Assembly: GCF_048006345.1 (NCBI RefSeq)
Contig: NZ_CP180351.1
Coordinates: forward strand, 372,001 to 436,000
Length of the DNA stretch: 64,000 nt
Direction: 5' to 3'
Source of the DNA: Marivita sp030148515
GTDB taxonomy: Bacteria; Pseudomonadota; Alphaproteobacteria; Rhodobacterales; Rhodobacteraceae
This document shows, in pieces, positions 16,873 to 26,175 of the stretch; the first letter of the stretch is position 1; each line of letters opens with the position of its first letter. Both the position numbers and the translations under genes were made by a program. The notes below the pieces were generated by a model that was given only the letters and a program-made list of their open reading frames with translations, was not told the origin of the DNA and did not search any database.

Positions 16873-17040
16873 GTGTGGAAACCTCCCGCGAAGCGCTGCA
16901 AATCATGCAATCTGCGCAGCCAATGGCACGCAGCATCACGGGATTTGACCGGTAGAGGATTCGGCGGCAAAAGGCAAGGCCGAACCCCAAGATGATGTTG
17001 CGTCAGTTTGCTGCGCCTCAAGGGATGGTGGGCCTTTGGC

Positions 17041-17076
17041 GCAAAGAAAAACGCGCGGCCAGTGTGAGCCGCGCGT
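17041..17076 (-). terminator. Rho-independent terminator downstream of secG
   Basis: ACGCGCGGC (17051-17059) pairs with GCCGCGCGT (17068-17076), a 9-bp GC-rich stem with loop CAGTGTGA. On the minus strand it is followed by TTTTCTTTGC. It sits 22 bases past the secG stop. Confidence 0.85.
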
Positions 17077-17097
17077 CGGTTTCGATTGGATGCCGCG

Positions 17098-17472
17098 TCA
17101 GTCGGCGCGCGGCAGAAGCGGTGCGTTCGGATCGATGGAGGACGGCGGTGGCAGGAGACCATCCGCGTCAAGCCCATCGGTGGCAGGTTCTTCGGCCGGT
17201 GCCGCGCCACCTCTGGACAGGCGGTCCATGATGGAACTGCCCGAGGCGTTCTGTGCGGCAATCACCGTGAGGGTGATCGAGGTGCAGATGAACGCGATAG
17301 CGAGGATCCAGGTGAGTTTGCCAAGGCCCGTGGCCGCGCTGCGGGTGCTGATCGCCCCACCGCCGCCGCCACCCATGGCGCCAAGCCCACCGCCATCAGA
17401 GCGCTGCAGCAGCACGACGCCGATCAGCGCGAGCGCAAGAAGAAGGTGGATGATGAGAACGACGTTTTCCAT
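17098..17472 (-). CDS. secG: Preprotein translocase subunit SecG
   Basis: A 124-residue SecG. Two membrane helices (VVLIIHLLLALALIGVVLLQ and LTWILAIAFICTSITLTVIAA) flank the Gly-rich cytoplasmic loop GGGLGAMGGGGGG. A Pro-rich C-terminal tail of about 45 residues ends PNAPLLPRAD. SecG assists SecYE in protein export. I chose the ATG at 17472 (MENVVLIIH); earlier codons would add a non-homologous tail. Pairing with pyrG is common in alphaproteobacteria. Confidence 0.93.
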   Translation of the reverse strand: MENVVLIIHLLLALALIGVVLLQRSDGGGLGAMGGGGGGAISTRSAATGLGKLTWILAIAFICTSITLTVIAAQNASGSSIMDRLSRGGAAPAEEPATDGLDADGLLPPPSSIDPNAPLLPRAD

Positions 17473-17605
17473 GGCTGTCCCGGATCTCTTCGTGAATGGG
17501 GGGTATCTAAGGCCAAGTGAGGCGTGGTGCAACCCGTGTTGGGTGATCTGATCGCGTGCCGTTTGCGGGTCCGCGTATTTGCAAAGAGAAGACGCGAGGG
17601 TCGGT

Positions 17606-18004
17606 CTATTCGTCCACGTCGTCCACATCTGCCTGACCCGAGAGTTTGCGGCGCACGATGGACCAGCTGAGGCCGATGCCCAGAACGAGCGACAGCGCGA
17701 AGATGCCGATCCACATGGTCAGCGCCCGGTTCTGCAGGTCGAGCAGGCCAAAATCATAGGCGACCCAGAGGAGTGCGCCCACAAGGGCAAGGATCAGCAG
17801 CATGCCGAACGCGCCGATGGAGCGGAGCGTGGCGCGCAGGTAGATGATGTAGCCCACCAACAGCACTAAACCGGCCAGCACGGTAACCGAAAGCTGGTTC
17901 TGTCCTTCGGTCGCGGCCCATCTGACGAAATTGTAATCCGTCGGATTGTAGGTGACAGCCACAAGGACAAAGGCAAAGAGCCAGCGCAGCAGGAATCCCA
18001 TCAT
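17606..18004 (-). CDS. Small four-helix membrane protein, probably DUF6524
   Basis: A 132-residue integral membrane protein with four hydrophobic segments, starting MMGFLLRWLFAFVLVAVTYNPTDYNFVRW and ending in a charged tail (VRRKLSGQADVDDVDE). The TYNPTDYN motif after the first helix is what I associate with the DUF6524 group of Rhodobacterales; the number is from memory. Start ATG at 18004 has AAAGG upstream. Function unknown; it is divergent from purA. Confidence 0.7.
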   Translation of the reverse strand: MMGFLLRWLFAFVLVAVTYNPTDYNFVRWAATEGQNQLSVTVLAGLVLLVGYIIYLRATLRSIGAFGMLLILALVGALLWVAYDFGLLDLQNRALTMWIGIFALSLVLGIGLSWSIVRRKLSGQADVDDVDE

Positions 18005-18237
18005 CTTCGGCCTTTCGTCAACGTCGCTGCGGTGTGATCGCCCAAAGCGGTGCGGCCTGTCCAGAGGGCTTTGCAACAGCGGCACGCGCCTGTGACAAAC
18101 GGGCAGGTTCCGGTGTCTTGCGCGAGCTGCAGGGTGATATGTCGCGAAGATCGCGTGAAAAGCGGTTCCCCCCGCCAAGATTGCGCACTATACGGGCGCG
18201 GGTTTGACGGATGGAACTCCAGCAAAGGTCTAAAGAC

Positions 18238-19530
18238 ATGGCGAATGTGGTGGTCGTGGGTGCCCAGTGGGGCGACGAGGGCAAAGGCAAGATCGTGGAC
18301 TGGCTCTCGGAGCGGGCGGATGTGATCTGCCGCTTTCAAGGCGGGCACAATGCGGGTCACACGCTGGTGATCGATGGCAAGGTCTACAAGCTGCATGCGC
18401 TGCCGTCCGGCGTGGTGCGCGGTGGCAAGCTGTCGGTGATCGGCAATGGTGTGGTGCTCGACCCGTGGCATCTGATGAAAGAGATCGAGACTATTCGCGG
18501 TCAGGGTGTGGAGATCACACCCGAGAACCTGATGATCGCCGAGAATACACCGCTCATCCTGCCATTTCACGGCGAACTGGACCGGGCGCGTGAGAACCAG
18601 AATTCGGTTGCCAAGATCGGCACAACGGGACGCGGCATCGGGCCTGCCTACGAGGACAAAGTCGGGCGTCGGGTGATCCGGGTTGCGGACCTTGCCGATG
18701 CGGCAACGCTAGAAATGAGGGTGGACCGCGCACTGGTACACCATGACGCGCTTCGCCGCGGGCTCGGTCTTGAACCGGTGGATCGCGACGACATTCTGTC
18801 GGCGCTGCGCGCAATTGCCCCGCAAATCCTGCCCTTTGCCGCCCCCGTCTGGAAGGTGCTCAACGAAAAGCGCAAGGCCGGCAATCGCATCCTGTTCGAA
18901 GGCGCGCAGGGGGCGCTTCTCGACATCGATTTCGGCACTTATCCGTTTGTCACCTCGTCCAACGTGATCGCGGGGCAGGCGGCTACGGGTGTCGGCCTTG
19001 GGCCGGGGGCGATTGATTACGTGCTGGGCATCGTCAAAGCCTACACCACCCGCGTGGGCGAAGGCCCGTTCCCGACGGAACTGCATGACGAAGACGGTCA
19101 GCGCCTTGGTGAGCGTGGGCACGAGTTCGGCACCACCACCGGGCGCAAGCGCCGCTGCGGCTGGTTCGATGCATGCCTCGTGCGCCAGACCTGTGCCACC
19201 AGCGGCGTGAACGGGATTTCCCTGACCAAGCTGGACGTGCTGGACGGGTTCGAAACGCTGAAGATCTGCGTTGGCTACGAGCTGGACGGTCAGCGTTACG
19301 ACTACCTGCCAACGGCTGCCGACGAACAGGCCCGCTGCACACCGATCTACGAGGAAATGCCCGGCTGGTCAGAATCGACCGAAGGCGCGCGGTCCTGGGT
19401 GGATCTGCCCGGCGAGGCCATCAAGTATGTCCGCCGGATCGAGGAATTGATCGAATGCCCGGTCGCCCTACTTTCAACCTCACCCGAACGGGAGGACACG
19501 ATCCTCGTGACCGATCCCTTCGCGGACTGA
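18238..19530 (+). CDS. purA: Adenylosuccinate synthetase
   Basis: A 430-residue enzyme, the standard length. The GTP-binding P-loop is VGAQWGDEGKGKIVDWLSE, followed by QGGHNAGHT, KIGTTGRGIGPAYEDK and GTTTGRKRRCGWFDA. It converts IMP, aspartate and GTP to adenylosuccinate, the first step to AMP. I chose the ATG at 18238 (MANVVVVGAQW), preceded by AAAGG; an ATG at 18211 would add nine residues not usual in the family. Confidence 0.97.
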   Translation: MANVVVVGAQWGDEGKGKIVDWLSERADVICRFQGGHNAGHTLVIDGKVYKLHALPSGVVRGGKLSVIGNGVVLDPWHLMKEIETIRGQGVEITPENLMIAENTPLILPFHGELDRARENQNSVAKIGTTGRGIGPAYEDKVGRRVIRVADLADAATLEMRVDRALVHHDALRRGLGLEPVDRDDILSALRAIAPQILPFAAPVWKVLNEKRKAGNRILFEGAQGALLDIDFGTYPFVTSSNVIAGQAATGVGLGPGAIDYVLGIVKAYTTRVGEGPFPTELHDEDGQRLGERGHEFGTTTGRKRRCGWFDACLVRQTCATSGVNGISLTKLDVLDGFETLKICVGYELDGQRYDYLPTAADEQARCTPIYEEMPGWSESTEGARSWVDLPGEAIKYVRRIEELIECPVALLSTSPEREDTILVTDPFAD

Positions 19531-19546
19531 GCGAAAGGAGGCGCAT

Positions 19547-19771
19547 ATGGCGCTGAGCTACAAGGCCCGGAAACGCTGGTCGCTGGTGATCCTGCTGGTG
19601 GGCATGCCTGCCTATGTGGTCGCCTGCGTGACCGTGATCAACTTGCTCGACCGGCCCTCCTTTCTGGTAGAGCTTGTGGTTTACGTGGCGCTGGGCATCC
19701 TTTGGGCGCTGCCTTTCAAATTCGTGTTCAAGGGGATTGGACAACCGGACCCCGACAGTGGCGACTCCTAG
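19547..19771 (+). CDS. DUF2842 membrane protein
   Basis: A 74-residue protein with two membrane helices (LVILLVGMPAYVVACVTVINLL and LVELVVYVALGILWALPFKFVF). The starting LSYKARKRWSLVIL and the ALPFKFVFKGIG end are the DUF2842 pattern of alphaproteobacteria. It is 16 bases downstream of purA with AAAGGAGG before the start, so probably cotranscribed. Function unknown. Confidence 0.85.
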   Translation: MALSYKARKRWSLVILLVGMPAYVVACVTVINLLDRPSFLVELVVYVALGILWALPFKFVFKGIGQPDPDSGDS

Positions 19772-19807
19772 CATGCGGCGGCGCGGGTCTGCCTGCGGGG
19801 CCGGGGC

Positions 19808-20581
19808 GTGACCGCGACATCAGGTGTAGTCCTTGTTCTGGGCAGCGCGCCCGATGTGATCCAATGCCGTGATTGGCCCAGATCGGGCTTTGATACGGTG
19901 GTCGCCATCAACAATGCGTGGCAGGTGCGCAAGGATTGGGACTACCTTGTCGCGCCAGATGACTTTCCAGAGGACAAGCGCCCGCAAGAGCTGTCACCGG
20001 GCCAGCAGGTGATCGGGTCCGATGTCTATGTTCCCGCCAACAACCAGTTCGGTGGCATTCTGTACGCCGGAGGGACGATGGCGTTCACCGCCGGGTATTG
20101 GGCGCTTTGGGCGTTGCGGCCAAGGGTCATGGCCTTTCTGGGCTGTGACATGATCTACGCGCCGCAGAAGGTGTCGCATTTCTATGGTCAGGGGCGTGCC
20201 GATCCTTTGCGCGATGACATCAGCTTGCGCAACCTCGAGGCCAAGTCAGCCCGGCTGATGCTGCATGCGGCGCGCATGGGCTGCGCCTGTGTCCGGTTGT
20301 CCAACGGTCCTAGTCGCCTTGTGTTTCCCTCGGTTTCCAGACGGGTGCTCGGAACCATCGCGGACCCCTCGTCGCAGGCCGACTTTGGGGCCTTCGACGC
20401 AGCAGTCGCGCTGGAACAGCAGTTTGGATATTCGGTCCCATCCGGGCGCTATTGGCAGGAAGCTGCCAGGTTCGACGTCGCGCACATTGATGCGGTCGAC
20501 ACCGCGTGGATGACCGCTCTCTCTGCAGCAGGAAGGGACCTCTTGGGGATCGCTAAGCCTGCGGTGCAGAAGGCCGGGTAA
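19808..20581 (+). CDS. Unknown protein with nucleotide-binding-like N-terminus
   Basis: A 257-residue protein starting at GTG. The N-terminal VVLVLGSAPDVIQ and VVAINNAWQVRKDWDYLVAPD resemble the start of DUF115/MptE-like and sialyltransferase-like folds, where a glycine-rich strand-turn is followed by an asparagine-containing strand. Later parts (NNQFGGILYAGGTMAFTAGYWAL, FLGCDMIYAP, THFYG-like SHFYGQGRADPL) are consistent with a glycan- or nucleotide-processing enzyme. These resemblances are weak and no function is claimed. Confidence 0.6.
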   Translation: MTATSGVVLVLGSAPDVIQCRDWPRSGFDTVVAINNAWQVRKDWDYLVAPDDFPEDKRPQELSPGQQVIGSDVYVPANNQFGGILYAGGTMAFTAGYWALWALRPRVMAFLGCDMIYAPQKVSHFYGQGRADPLRDDISLRNLEAKSARLMLHAARMGCACVRLSNGPSRLVFPSVSRRVLGTIADPSSQADFGAFDAAVALEQQFGYSVPSGRYWQEAARFDVAHIDAVDTAWMTALSAAGRDLLGIAKPAVQKAG

Positions 20582-20607
20582 AAAACGAAGGGGGCCCGAA
20601 GGCCCCC
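20578..20607 (-). terminator. Terminator between convergent genes
   Basis: GGGGGCC (20590-20596) and GGCCCCC (20601-20607) form a stem with a CGAA tetraloop. The minus strand continues ATTCG-free into CGTTTTTTAC, so it terminates the acidic-protein gene well. On the plus strand it lies 8 bases past the stop at 20581 and may also act there despite a poor T tract. Confidence 0.8.
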
Positions 20608-20615
20608 TGAACGTC

Positions 20616-23009
20616 TTATCCGGCTGCGCGCGCATCGGGTTTGAAGCCGATGCTGTCAGAGGCGGCGAAGCGCCCACCGCTCTTTTTCTCGATCTTGCCT
20701 TCGCGCAGGAGCTGGCCAAAGCTGCGCAGACGTTCCTCGCGCGAGCTTGCGGCCCCTTCTGCCTGCAGCAGTTTCGTCATCAGCTGCGGCCGCGAGAATT
20801 GGTCGCGTCCTTCGACAAAAGACATGTAGGCCGCTGCGGCTTCGAGCAGTTCGGGCAGGGTGTGTGCCCCCTGGTTTTCGGCGAACTCGGCAAAACCCGT
20901 GTCATCGCCAGCCTTGGCATCGGCAGCCTCGACCTGCTCCACATTGCGCATGACGCGGCGCGGGCGCACCGGAGTGGCGGCCTTTTCGCCATCCACGTCG
21001 ATCCGCTGCTCTGCCACCAGCTTGAGCGGGGCAGGACGCACCGGTGCCGGGCGGGCAGAGCGGGCTTCCGTGACCTTGGGGCGGCGCGGGCGCACCGCGT
21101 CGGCCAGATCTTCGCGATAGGGCTGTTCCTCGTTGACGGTCTTCTTGCCGAAGCCAAGGATGCGATCCGCCTTGGTCGCAGCAACAGCGGCCCGCAGATG
21201 CGCGATGGCGCTGCGACGGCGGTTGCCCTCGGGTTCTTCCATCGCGCTGTCGGTCTTGCCGACCAGACGTTCGACGGAGTTGGTGTCTTCCTCGATCGAG
21301 GTGTCGGTCAGCATCGCGCGGCCGGGGCTGGTCAGTTTGACAGCCTTGCGGATGTTTGCGGATGCAGCCTCTCGGTCGGCTTCCGACAGGGGTTCGTGAT
21401 CAAAATCATCTTCGTCGTCGTCGAAGTCCCAGTCTTCGTCTTCTTCGATCTCGGCATGCAGATCGGCCAGTTCACGGGCCAGTTCCGCTTCTTGCTCCGG
21501 GGTCAGAGAGCTGTCTTCGAGGCCGGGCACGGGCCGCACCACGGCGACGGGGGCATCATCCTCATCTTCGTCGTCGTATTCTTCGAGTTGACCAGACGCC
21601 AGGGCTGCTTCGACATCGGCGCGCTTGGCCTTGCCGACGCGGGCGATCAACGGCTGGGGTGCTGCTGCTTCTTCCTCGTCGGTCTCGTCGTCATCCATGA
21701 CGGTGTTTTGAAGAACATACGGCTTGTCCCGCGAATTGTCTTCCTCGTCATCCGCAAAGAGTTCGTCGTCGTCCTCGTCGTCAGACATGAGATCAAGGTC
21801 GTCTTCATCATCGTCGTCGTCGGACAGGAGTTCGAGATCGTCGTCCTCGTCTTCGTCCTGCTGTGCGATCACGTCAGGCTGCTCTGCCTGTTCCACGGCA
21901 ACCGTTTCGGAGGCGCGAGCAGCGGCCGCCTGTGCTTCAAGCTCGGCGATCTTGGCGCGGAGGATTTCAAGTTCGCTCTGGGCATCGTCCCGACGGGCGG
22001 TGACCGGAGCATAGTCTTCGTCGTCTTCGTCGTCATAATCCGTGTCCGGGAGAAACGCCTCTTCATCGTCCTCGTCGTCCAGATCAAGCTGATCGGACAC
22101 GACGGCGGCGATGGTGTCGGTGAAGAGGTTGTCGTCAAGCGCGGTGGTCTCTTCCACGTCGATGGCATTGTTCTCGTCGTTGCCATCGCCATCCGGGCCG
22201 GACATCGCATGTTCGTCTTCGATGTATTCCGGGGCAGGCTGCGCCTTGGACGCAACAACGGCACGGATGCGCTGCAGCTTTTCGGCGACGCTGTCGGCCA
22301 CAACCGGGGCCACTTCGGCCTCGGCAGCTTCAACCTCGGCGGCTTCCGCTGCGATCCGGCGATTTTCCTTGTCGTCCTGTTCGGCGATCAGATCGTCGAT
22401 GCTCGACTCCGCAATTGTTGTTTCTTCGGCATCCAGAACGTCATCGGCGCTGAATGCCACTACGTCCACGTCGTCTGTGTCGAGCGAGATATCAGACAGG
22501 TCGATGGTCACGCCGTCATCTTCCGGCGCGGCGTCTTCTTCACTGTCCGCGACCGCTTCGAGATCGGCGAACTCCATTTCGGAGATATCGATCTCGGTGT
22601 CGTCCTCGACAGGCGTGTCGGTAGACACGGTCTGCGCATCCGCCGGTTGGGCCGCGACAGCCAGCGCAGTGGCAGCCATGCTGGCCGTCGCGTCCGCTAG
22701 GGCTGCGTCCCTCGATGATTGCGGCGCGACATCCCCTCGCGGCGGCTCGGCATCATCAGAAGGACGCAGAACCAAATTACCTTTCTCAAAGCGGGCTTCG
22801 ACCCGGCGGGCGATCTCTCGCTCCGCGATCCGGGCCAACATCTCCGCATCGGGTGTCGGTGGTTCGGCACCGAAATATCGGTCATCCTGAGCAAGATCGC
22901 GGAAATACTCCGCAATCGCCTTCATCGTGTCGAAGGAGTTGTCGAACCCTTCGAGGGTACATGAGAAGGTCCCGTAGGATACCGTGAGTATCTTGTTTGA
23001 ACTCACCAT
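20616..23009 (-). CDS. Large acidic protein of unknown function
   Basis: A 797-residue protein in three parts. The N-terminal 85 residues are conserved-looking (MVSSNKILTVSYGTFSCTLE, then DTMKAIAEYFRDLAQDDRYFGAE). The long middle (about 90-600) is dominated by Asp/Glu runs such as DEDEDDDLELLSDDDDDEDD and is surely disordered. The last 200 residues are basic and Arg/Pro-rich, ending in a helical domain (TLPELLEAAAAYMSFVEGRDQF, GQLLREGKIEKKSGGRF). No signal peptide or membrane segment is seen. Similar proteins are sometimes labelled CheA, but no histidine kinase motif exists here. The ATG at 23009 has GGGTGAT upstream; an upstream codon at 23093 does not look used. Confidence 0.65.
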   Translation of the reverse strand: MVSSNKILTVSYGTFSCTLEGFDNSFDTMKAIAEYFRDLAQDDRYFGAEPPTPDAEMLARIAEREIARRVEARFEKGNLVLRPSDDAEPPRGDVAPQSSRDAALADATASMAATALAVAAQPADAQTVSTDTPVEDDTEIDISEMEFADLEAVADSEEDAAPEDDGVTIDLSDISLDTDDVDVVAFSADDVLDAEETTIAESSIDDLIAEQDDKENRRIAAEAAEVEAAEAEVAPVVADSVAEKLQRIRAVVASKAQPAPEYIEDEHAMSGPDGDGNDENNAIDVEETTALDDNLFTDTIAAVVSDQLDLDDEDDEEAFLPDTDYDDEDDEDYAPVTARRDDAQSELEILRAKIAELEAQAAAARASETVAVEQAEQPDVIAQQDEDEDDDLELLSDDDDDEDDLDLMSDDEDDDELFADDEEDNSRDKPYVLQNTVMDDDETDEEEAAAPQPLIARVGKAKRADVEAALASGQLEEYDDEDEDDAPVAVVRPVPGLEDSSLTPEQEAELARELADLHAEIEEDEDWDFDDDEDDFDHEPLSEADREAASANIRKAVKLTSPGRAMLTDTSIEEDTNSVERLVGKTDSAMEEPEGNRRRSAIAHLRAAVAATKADRILGFGKKTVNEEQPYREDLADAVRPRRPKVTEARSARPAPVRPAPLKLVAEQRIDVDGEKAATPVRPRRVMRNVEQVEAADAKAGDDTGFAEFAENQGAHTLPELLEAAAAYMSFVEGRDQFSRPQLMTKLLQAEGAASSREERLRSFGQLLREGKIEKKSGGRFAASDSIGFKPDARAAG

Positions 23010-23148
23010 AATATCACCCGCTTTCCAAACTTCTGCGAAGGACTTGCTAACATGTTTACCAAGACCAAAGCGCATCGAATCTGTGCCAATCACGGTATCA
23101 TTTCATGTCCTGATTGTGATCTGTTTCGCCATTCGTCATTAATCAGAC

Positions 23149-23832
23149 ATGAATGACCCCATTGTTGTTTCGCAGGAACCAGTCCTGCTTGTCGGTGGCG
23201 CGCATGGCGACAATGCGCAGCTTTTGTCTTTATTGGATGAGGTCACGACAGTTGTCGCCGCCGATAGCGGGGCGGACTGGGTGCGCGCGGTCGGACGTCT
23301 TCCGAACGCGCTGATCGGGGATTTTGATTCGGTGTCGGACGAAACCCGTGCCGCGCTGCCGCCCGAGACCGTGCATCGGATCGAGGAACAGGACAGCACC
23401 GATTTTGACAAGGCGATCCGGTCAATCTCGGCACCGATGATTATCGGCATCGGCTTTCTGGGCGGGCAGGTGGATCATCTGCTGGCGGCCATGACGGTGC
23501 TGGCGCGCTATCCCGACAGGGCCATCGTGCTATTGGGAGAGCATGACGTGGTGGCGCATCTGCCGCCGCAGATTGGCCTGCCGTTAGAGCTGGGGACACG
23601 CGTGTCGCTTTATCCGATGCGTCCCGTCACGGGGATATCGACCGGACTGCACTGGCCCATCGACGGGTTGGAGCTGTCACCGGGCGACCGGGTCGGAACG
23701 TCAAATCGCGCCGATGGACCGGTGTCTTTGACACTGCATGGGCCAGGGATGCTGATTATTCTGCCGGTGTCTGAACGGCATGGCTTGCAACAGGCGCTGG
23801 CTCAGGCCGACGGCTTATGGCCTGCTCTCTGA
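23149..23832 (+). CDS. thiN: Thiamine diphosphokinase
   Basis: A 227-residue enzyme that transfers pyrophosphate from ATP to thiamine. Motifs are VAADSGADWVRAVG, LIGDFDSVSDE, EEQDSTDFDKAI and GFLGGQVDHLLA, which line the active site; the C-terminal beta-domain contains SLYPMRPVTGIST and GTSNRADGPVSLTL. No other thiamine gene is adjacent, which fits a salvage role. The last 77 bases overlap the end of the convergent transporter gene. Confidence 0.88.
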   Translation: MNDPIVVSQEPVLLVGGAHGDNAQLLSLLDEVTTVVAADSGADWVRAVGRLPNALIGDFDSVSDETRAALPPETVHRIEEQDSTDFDKAIRSISAPMIIGIGFLGGQVDHLLAAMTVLARYPDRAIVLLGEHDVVAHLPPQIGLPLELGTRVSLYPMRPVTGISTGLHWPIDGLELSPGDRVGTSNRADGPVSLTLHGPGMLIILPVSERHGLQQALAQADGLWPAL

Positions 23833-24700
23833 ACACGATGTAAAGCCCCGAGGCGACCACGATGGCGATCCCGATCGAGGCCATGGTGTTCGGCAGGTCG
23901 CCGAAGACGGCAAAGCCAATCACCGTGGCGATGGGGATTTCGAGATATTGCATGGGTGCCAAGGTGGCTGAGGGCGCGTACCGCAACGACCATGTCATCA
24001 GCAGATGTGCCAGCGTGCCGGACAGACCTATGGCCACCAGAAGCGTCCATGTGCTTGACGGCAGAAGGCTGTCCCAAGCGAGGATTGGCACGGATTGATC
24101 CGGGATCAGAAAGATCACCGGGGTCATCAGCACCACCGCCATCACACCGGACACGGCCTGCAACCCGATCGGGTCCGTTTCCTTGGCGATCTTGCGGGTC
24201 ACCAGCATGAAGAGCGCAAAGTTGATCGCCACACCCATCGGCAGCAGGGCGGGCCAGCCCACTTCCTGAAACGATGGCTGGATGACCAGCAAAGTTCCTG
24301 CAAATCCCACCGCACAGGCGATCATCCGGCGGATACCAACCTCTTCACCCAACACGTAATGCCCAAGCAGGAGCATGATGAAGGGCATGACAAAGGCAAT
24401 CGCGATGGCGTCGGCCAGTGGCAGGTAATAAAGCGCGGACACCATCATGCCGATTCCGACGATATGCATCAGGGTTCGCAGCAGGGTCAGCGCCAAAACC
24501 CGGTTTGACATGCGCCAGACACGCCCGGTTGCAGCAATGATCGGGATGAGCACAAGCGCCTGAACTCCGAAACGGATCAGCAGCAATTGTCCAAGCGCCA
24601 CCTTGTCCGAAAGGATCTTAGCGAGCGCGTCCCCCATTGGAGCCACGACGCAGAAACCCAGCATGAGTGCTATTCCGAGAGTGGGGCGGTCTTGTGTCAT
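23756..24700 (-). CDS. DMT (EamA) family transporter
   Basis: A 314-residue membrane protein with about ten helices and two EamA repeats: the first spans about residues 1-140 (LADAIAIAFVMPFIMLLLGHYVLGE at its end), the second 150-290 (YAPSATLAPMQYLEIPIATVIGFAVFGD). Such proteins export metabolites or amino acids; the substrate cannot be told. Its C-terminal tail (ISRRPEPAPVASHAVQTPAE) overlaps thiN in antisense. Confidence 0.82.
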   Translation of the reverse strand: MTQDRPTLGIALMLGFCVVAPMGDALAKILSDKVALGQLLLIRFGVQALVLIPIIAATGRVWRMSNRVLALTLLRTLMHIVGIGMMVSALYYLPLADAIAIAFVMPFIMLLLGHYVLGEEVGIRRMIACAVGFAGTLLVIQPSFQEVGWPALLPMGVAINFALFMLVTRKIAKETDPIGLQAVSGVMAVVLMTPVIFLIPDQSVPILAWDSLLPSSTWTLLVAIGLSGTLAHLLMTWSLRYAPSATLAPMQYLEIPIATVIGFAVFGDLPNTMASIGIAIVVASGLYIVFREQAISRRPEPAPVASHAVQTPAE

Positions 24701-24799
24701 ACCGCACGCTACTCTTGGTTGAGTCTTTCTGTCAACGCTCTCCTGTTAACATGTTGAACGTTCTTCAAGTCGACCAAAAGTCACGCGTTTTCAAGTGGT

Positions 24800-26173
24800 T
24801 CAGCAGTTGGGAACGTTTACCGCCAATCCCCCCAAAGAGGTCTCTTTGTACTTCTCGTGCATGTCCGCACCGGTCTGGCGCATGGTCTCAATCGCCGAAT
24901 CAAGAGGCACGAAATGGGTGCCATCCCCGCGCAGAGCAAGGCTTGCGGCACTGACCGCCTTGATGGCCCCCAGACCATTGCGTTCGATGCAGGGCACCTG
25001 CACCAGCCCTTTGACCGGGTCGCAGGTCATCCCGAGGTGATGCTCCAGCGCGATTTCGGCCGCGTTCTCGATTTGCATCGGGGTGCCCCCCAGCACCGCA
25101 CATAATCCGGCGGCGGCCATGGCGCTGGCGCTGCCGACTTCGGCCTGACACCCGGCCTCGGCCCCGCTGATAGAGGCGTTGAACTTGACCAAACCGCCGA
25201 TGGCGGCGGCGGTCAGCAGGAATTCCGGTACCCGGCTGGCCGTGGCCCCTGGCACATGGTCGAGGTAATAGCGGATCGTCGCGGGCACCACGCCAGCAGC
25301 GCCATTGGTGGGTGCAGTCACAACCTGACCGCCTGCGGCGTTCTCCTCGTTCACCGCCATCGCATAGACGCTCATCCAGTCGTTGATCGTGTGCGGCGCG
25401 GTCAGGTTCATGCCGCGTTCAGCCAGCAGCTTCTCGTGAATGCCCTTGGCGCGGCGCTTGACGTTAAGCCCACCGGGCAGGATGCCGTCATTCTCAAGCC
25501 CGCGGTCGATGCAATCGTTCATCACCTGCCACAGACGGCGCATTCCGGCGTCCAGATCGCTGACAGACCGACGCGACAGCTCGTTCGCGCGTTTCATCTC
25601 GGCAATGCTCAGGCCAGAGGTTTTGGCCATCTCCAGCATCTCGGCGGCGGATTTGAACGGGTAGGGCACGGGCGCGCCGTCATCCGTATCCTTGCCTGCG
25701 TCCAGTTCGGCCTGCGTCATCACGAAGCCGCCGCCGATGGAATAGTATGTTTCCTGCAGGATCACGTCGCCCTGAGGGTCGGTTGCGCTGAGGATCATGC
25801 CGTTCGCATGGCCGGGCAGGTTGGGTCCGAAATCAAACGTCAGATCGGTTTCGGGATCGAACCGCAGGGCGGGCAAGCCGTCCGGTGTGACGGTCTTGGT
25901 GGCCTTGATCTGTGCGAGTGCTGCGTCTGCCTTGTCGCGGTCGTAGCTTTCGGGAAGAAACCCGGCAAGCCCAAGGATCGTGGCGCGGTCGGTGGCGTGA
26001 CCCACCCCTGTAAAGGCCAGCGAGCCGTGCAGGGACGCCTTGACGCCCGCCACGGAAAAGGGCGCCTTGCGCAACAGGTCAAGGAACCGCGCGGCGGCGA
26101 CCATCGGACCCATCGTGTGGGACGAGGACGGGCCGATCCCGACCTTGAACATGTCAAAGACAGACAGAAACAT
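24800..26173 (-). CDS. sdaA: L-serine ammonia-lyase, iron-sulfur type
   Basis: A 457-residue single-chain enzyme. The beta-domain starts MFLSVFDMFKVGIGPSSSHTMGPM; the catalytic alpha-domain shows APTNGAAGVVPA, SISGAEAGCQAEVGSASAMAA and HHLGMTCDPVKGLVQVPCIERN, whose cysteines bind the [4Fe-4S] cluster. It deaminates serine to pyruvate in the cytoplasm. It lies two bases after the GST gene and is probably cotranscribed with it. Confidence 0.94.
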   Translation of the reverse strand: MFLSVFDMFKVGIGPSSSHTMGPMVAAARFLDLLRKAPFSVAGVKASLHGSLAFTGVGHATDRATILGLAGFLPESYDRDKADAALAQIKATKTVTPDGLPALRFDPETDLTFDFGPNLPGHANGMILSATDPQGDVILQETYYSIGGGFVMTQAELDAGKDTDDGAPVPYPFKSAAEMLEMAKTSGLSIAEMKRANELSRRSVSDLDAGMRRLWQVMNDCIDRGLENDGILPGGLNVKRRAKGIHEKLLAERGMNLTAPHTINDWMSVYAMAVNEENAAGGQVVTAPTNGAAGVVPATIRYYLDHVPGATASRVPEFLLTAAAIGGLVKFNASISGAEAGCQAEVGSASAMAAAGLCAVLGGTPMQIENAAEIALEHHLGMTCDPVKGLVQVPCIERNGLGAIKAVSAASLALRGDGTHFVPLDSAIETMRQTGADMHEKYKETSLGGLAVNVPNC

Positions 26174-26175
26174 GA

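Noticed and set aside
20799..22700. 633-codon plus-strand frame with many Val/Ile/Phe
   Set aside because: It is the complement of the Asp/Glu codons of the acidic protein, which read as hydrophobic residues on the other strand; not a membrane protein.
20616..23009. CheA-type chemotaxis kinase
   Set aside because: No Hpt, dimerisation, ATPase or CheW-like motif; only a name sometimes carried in annotations.
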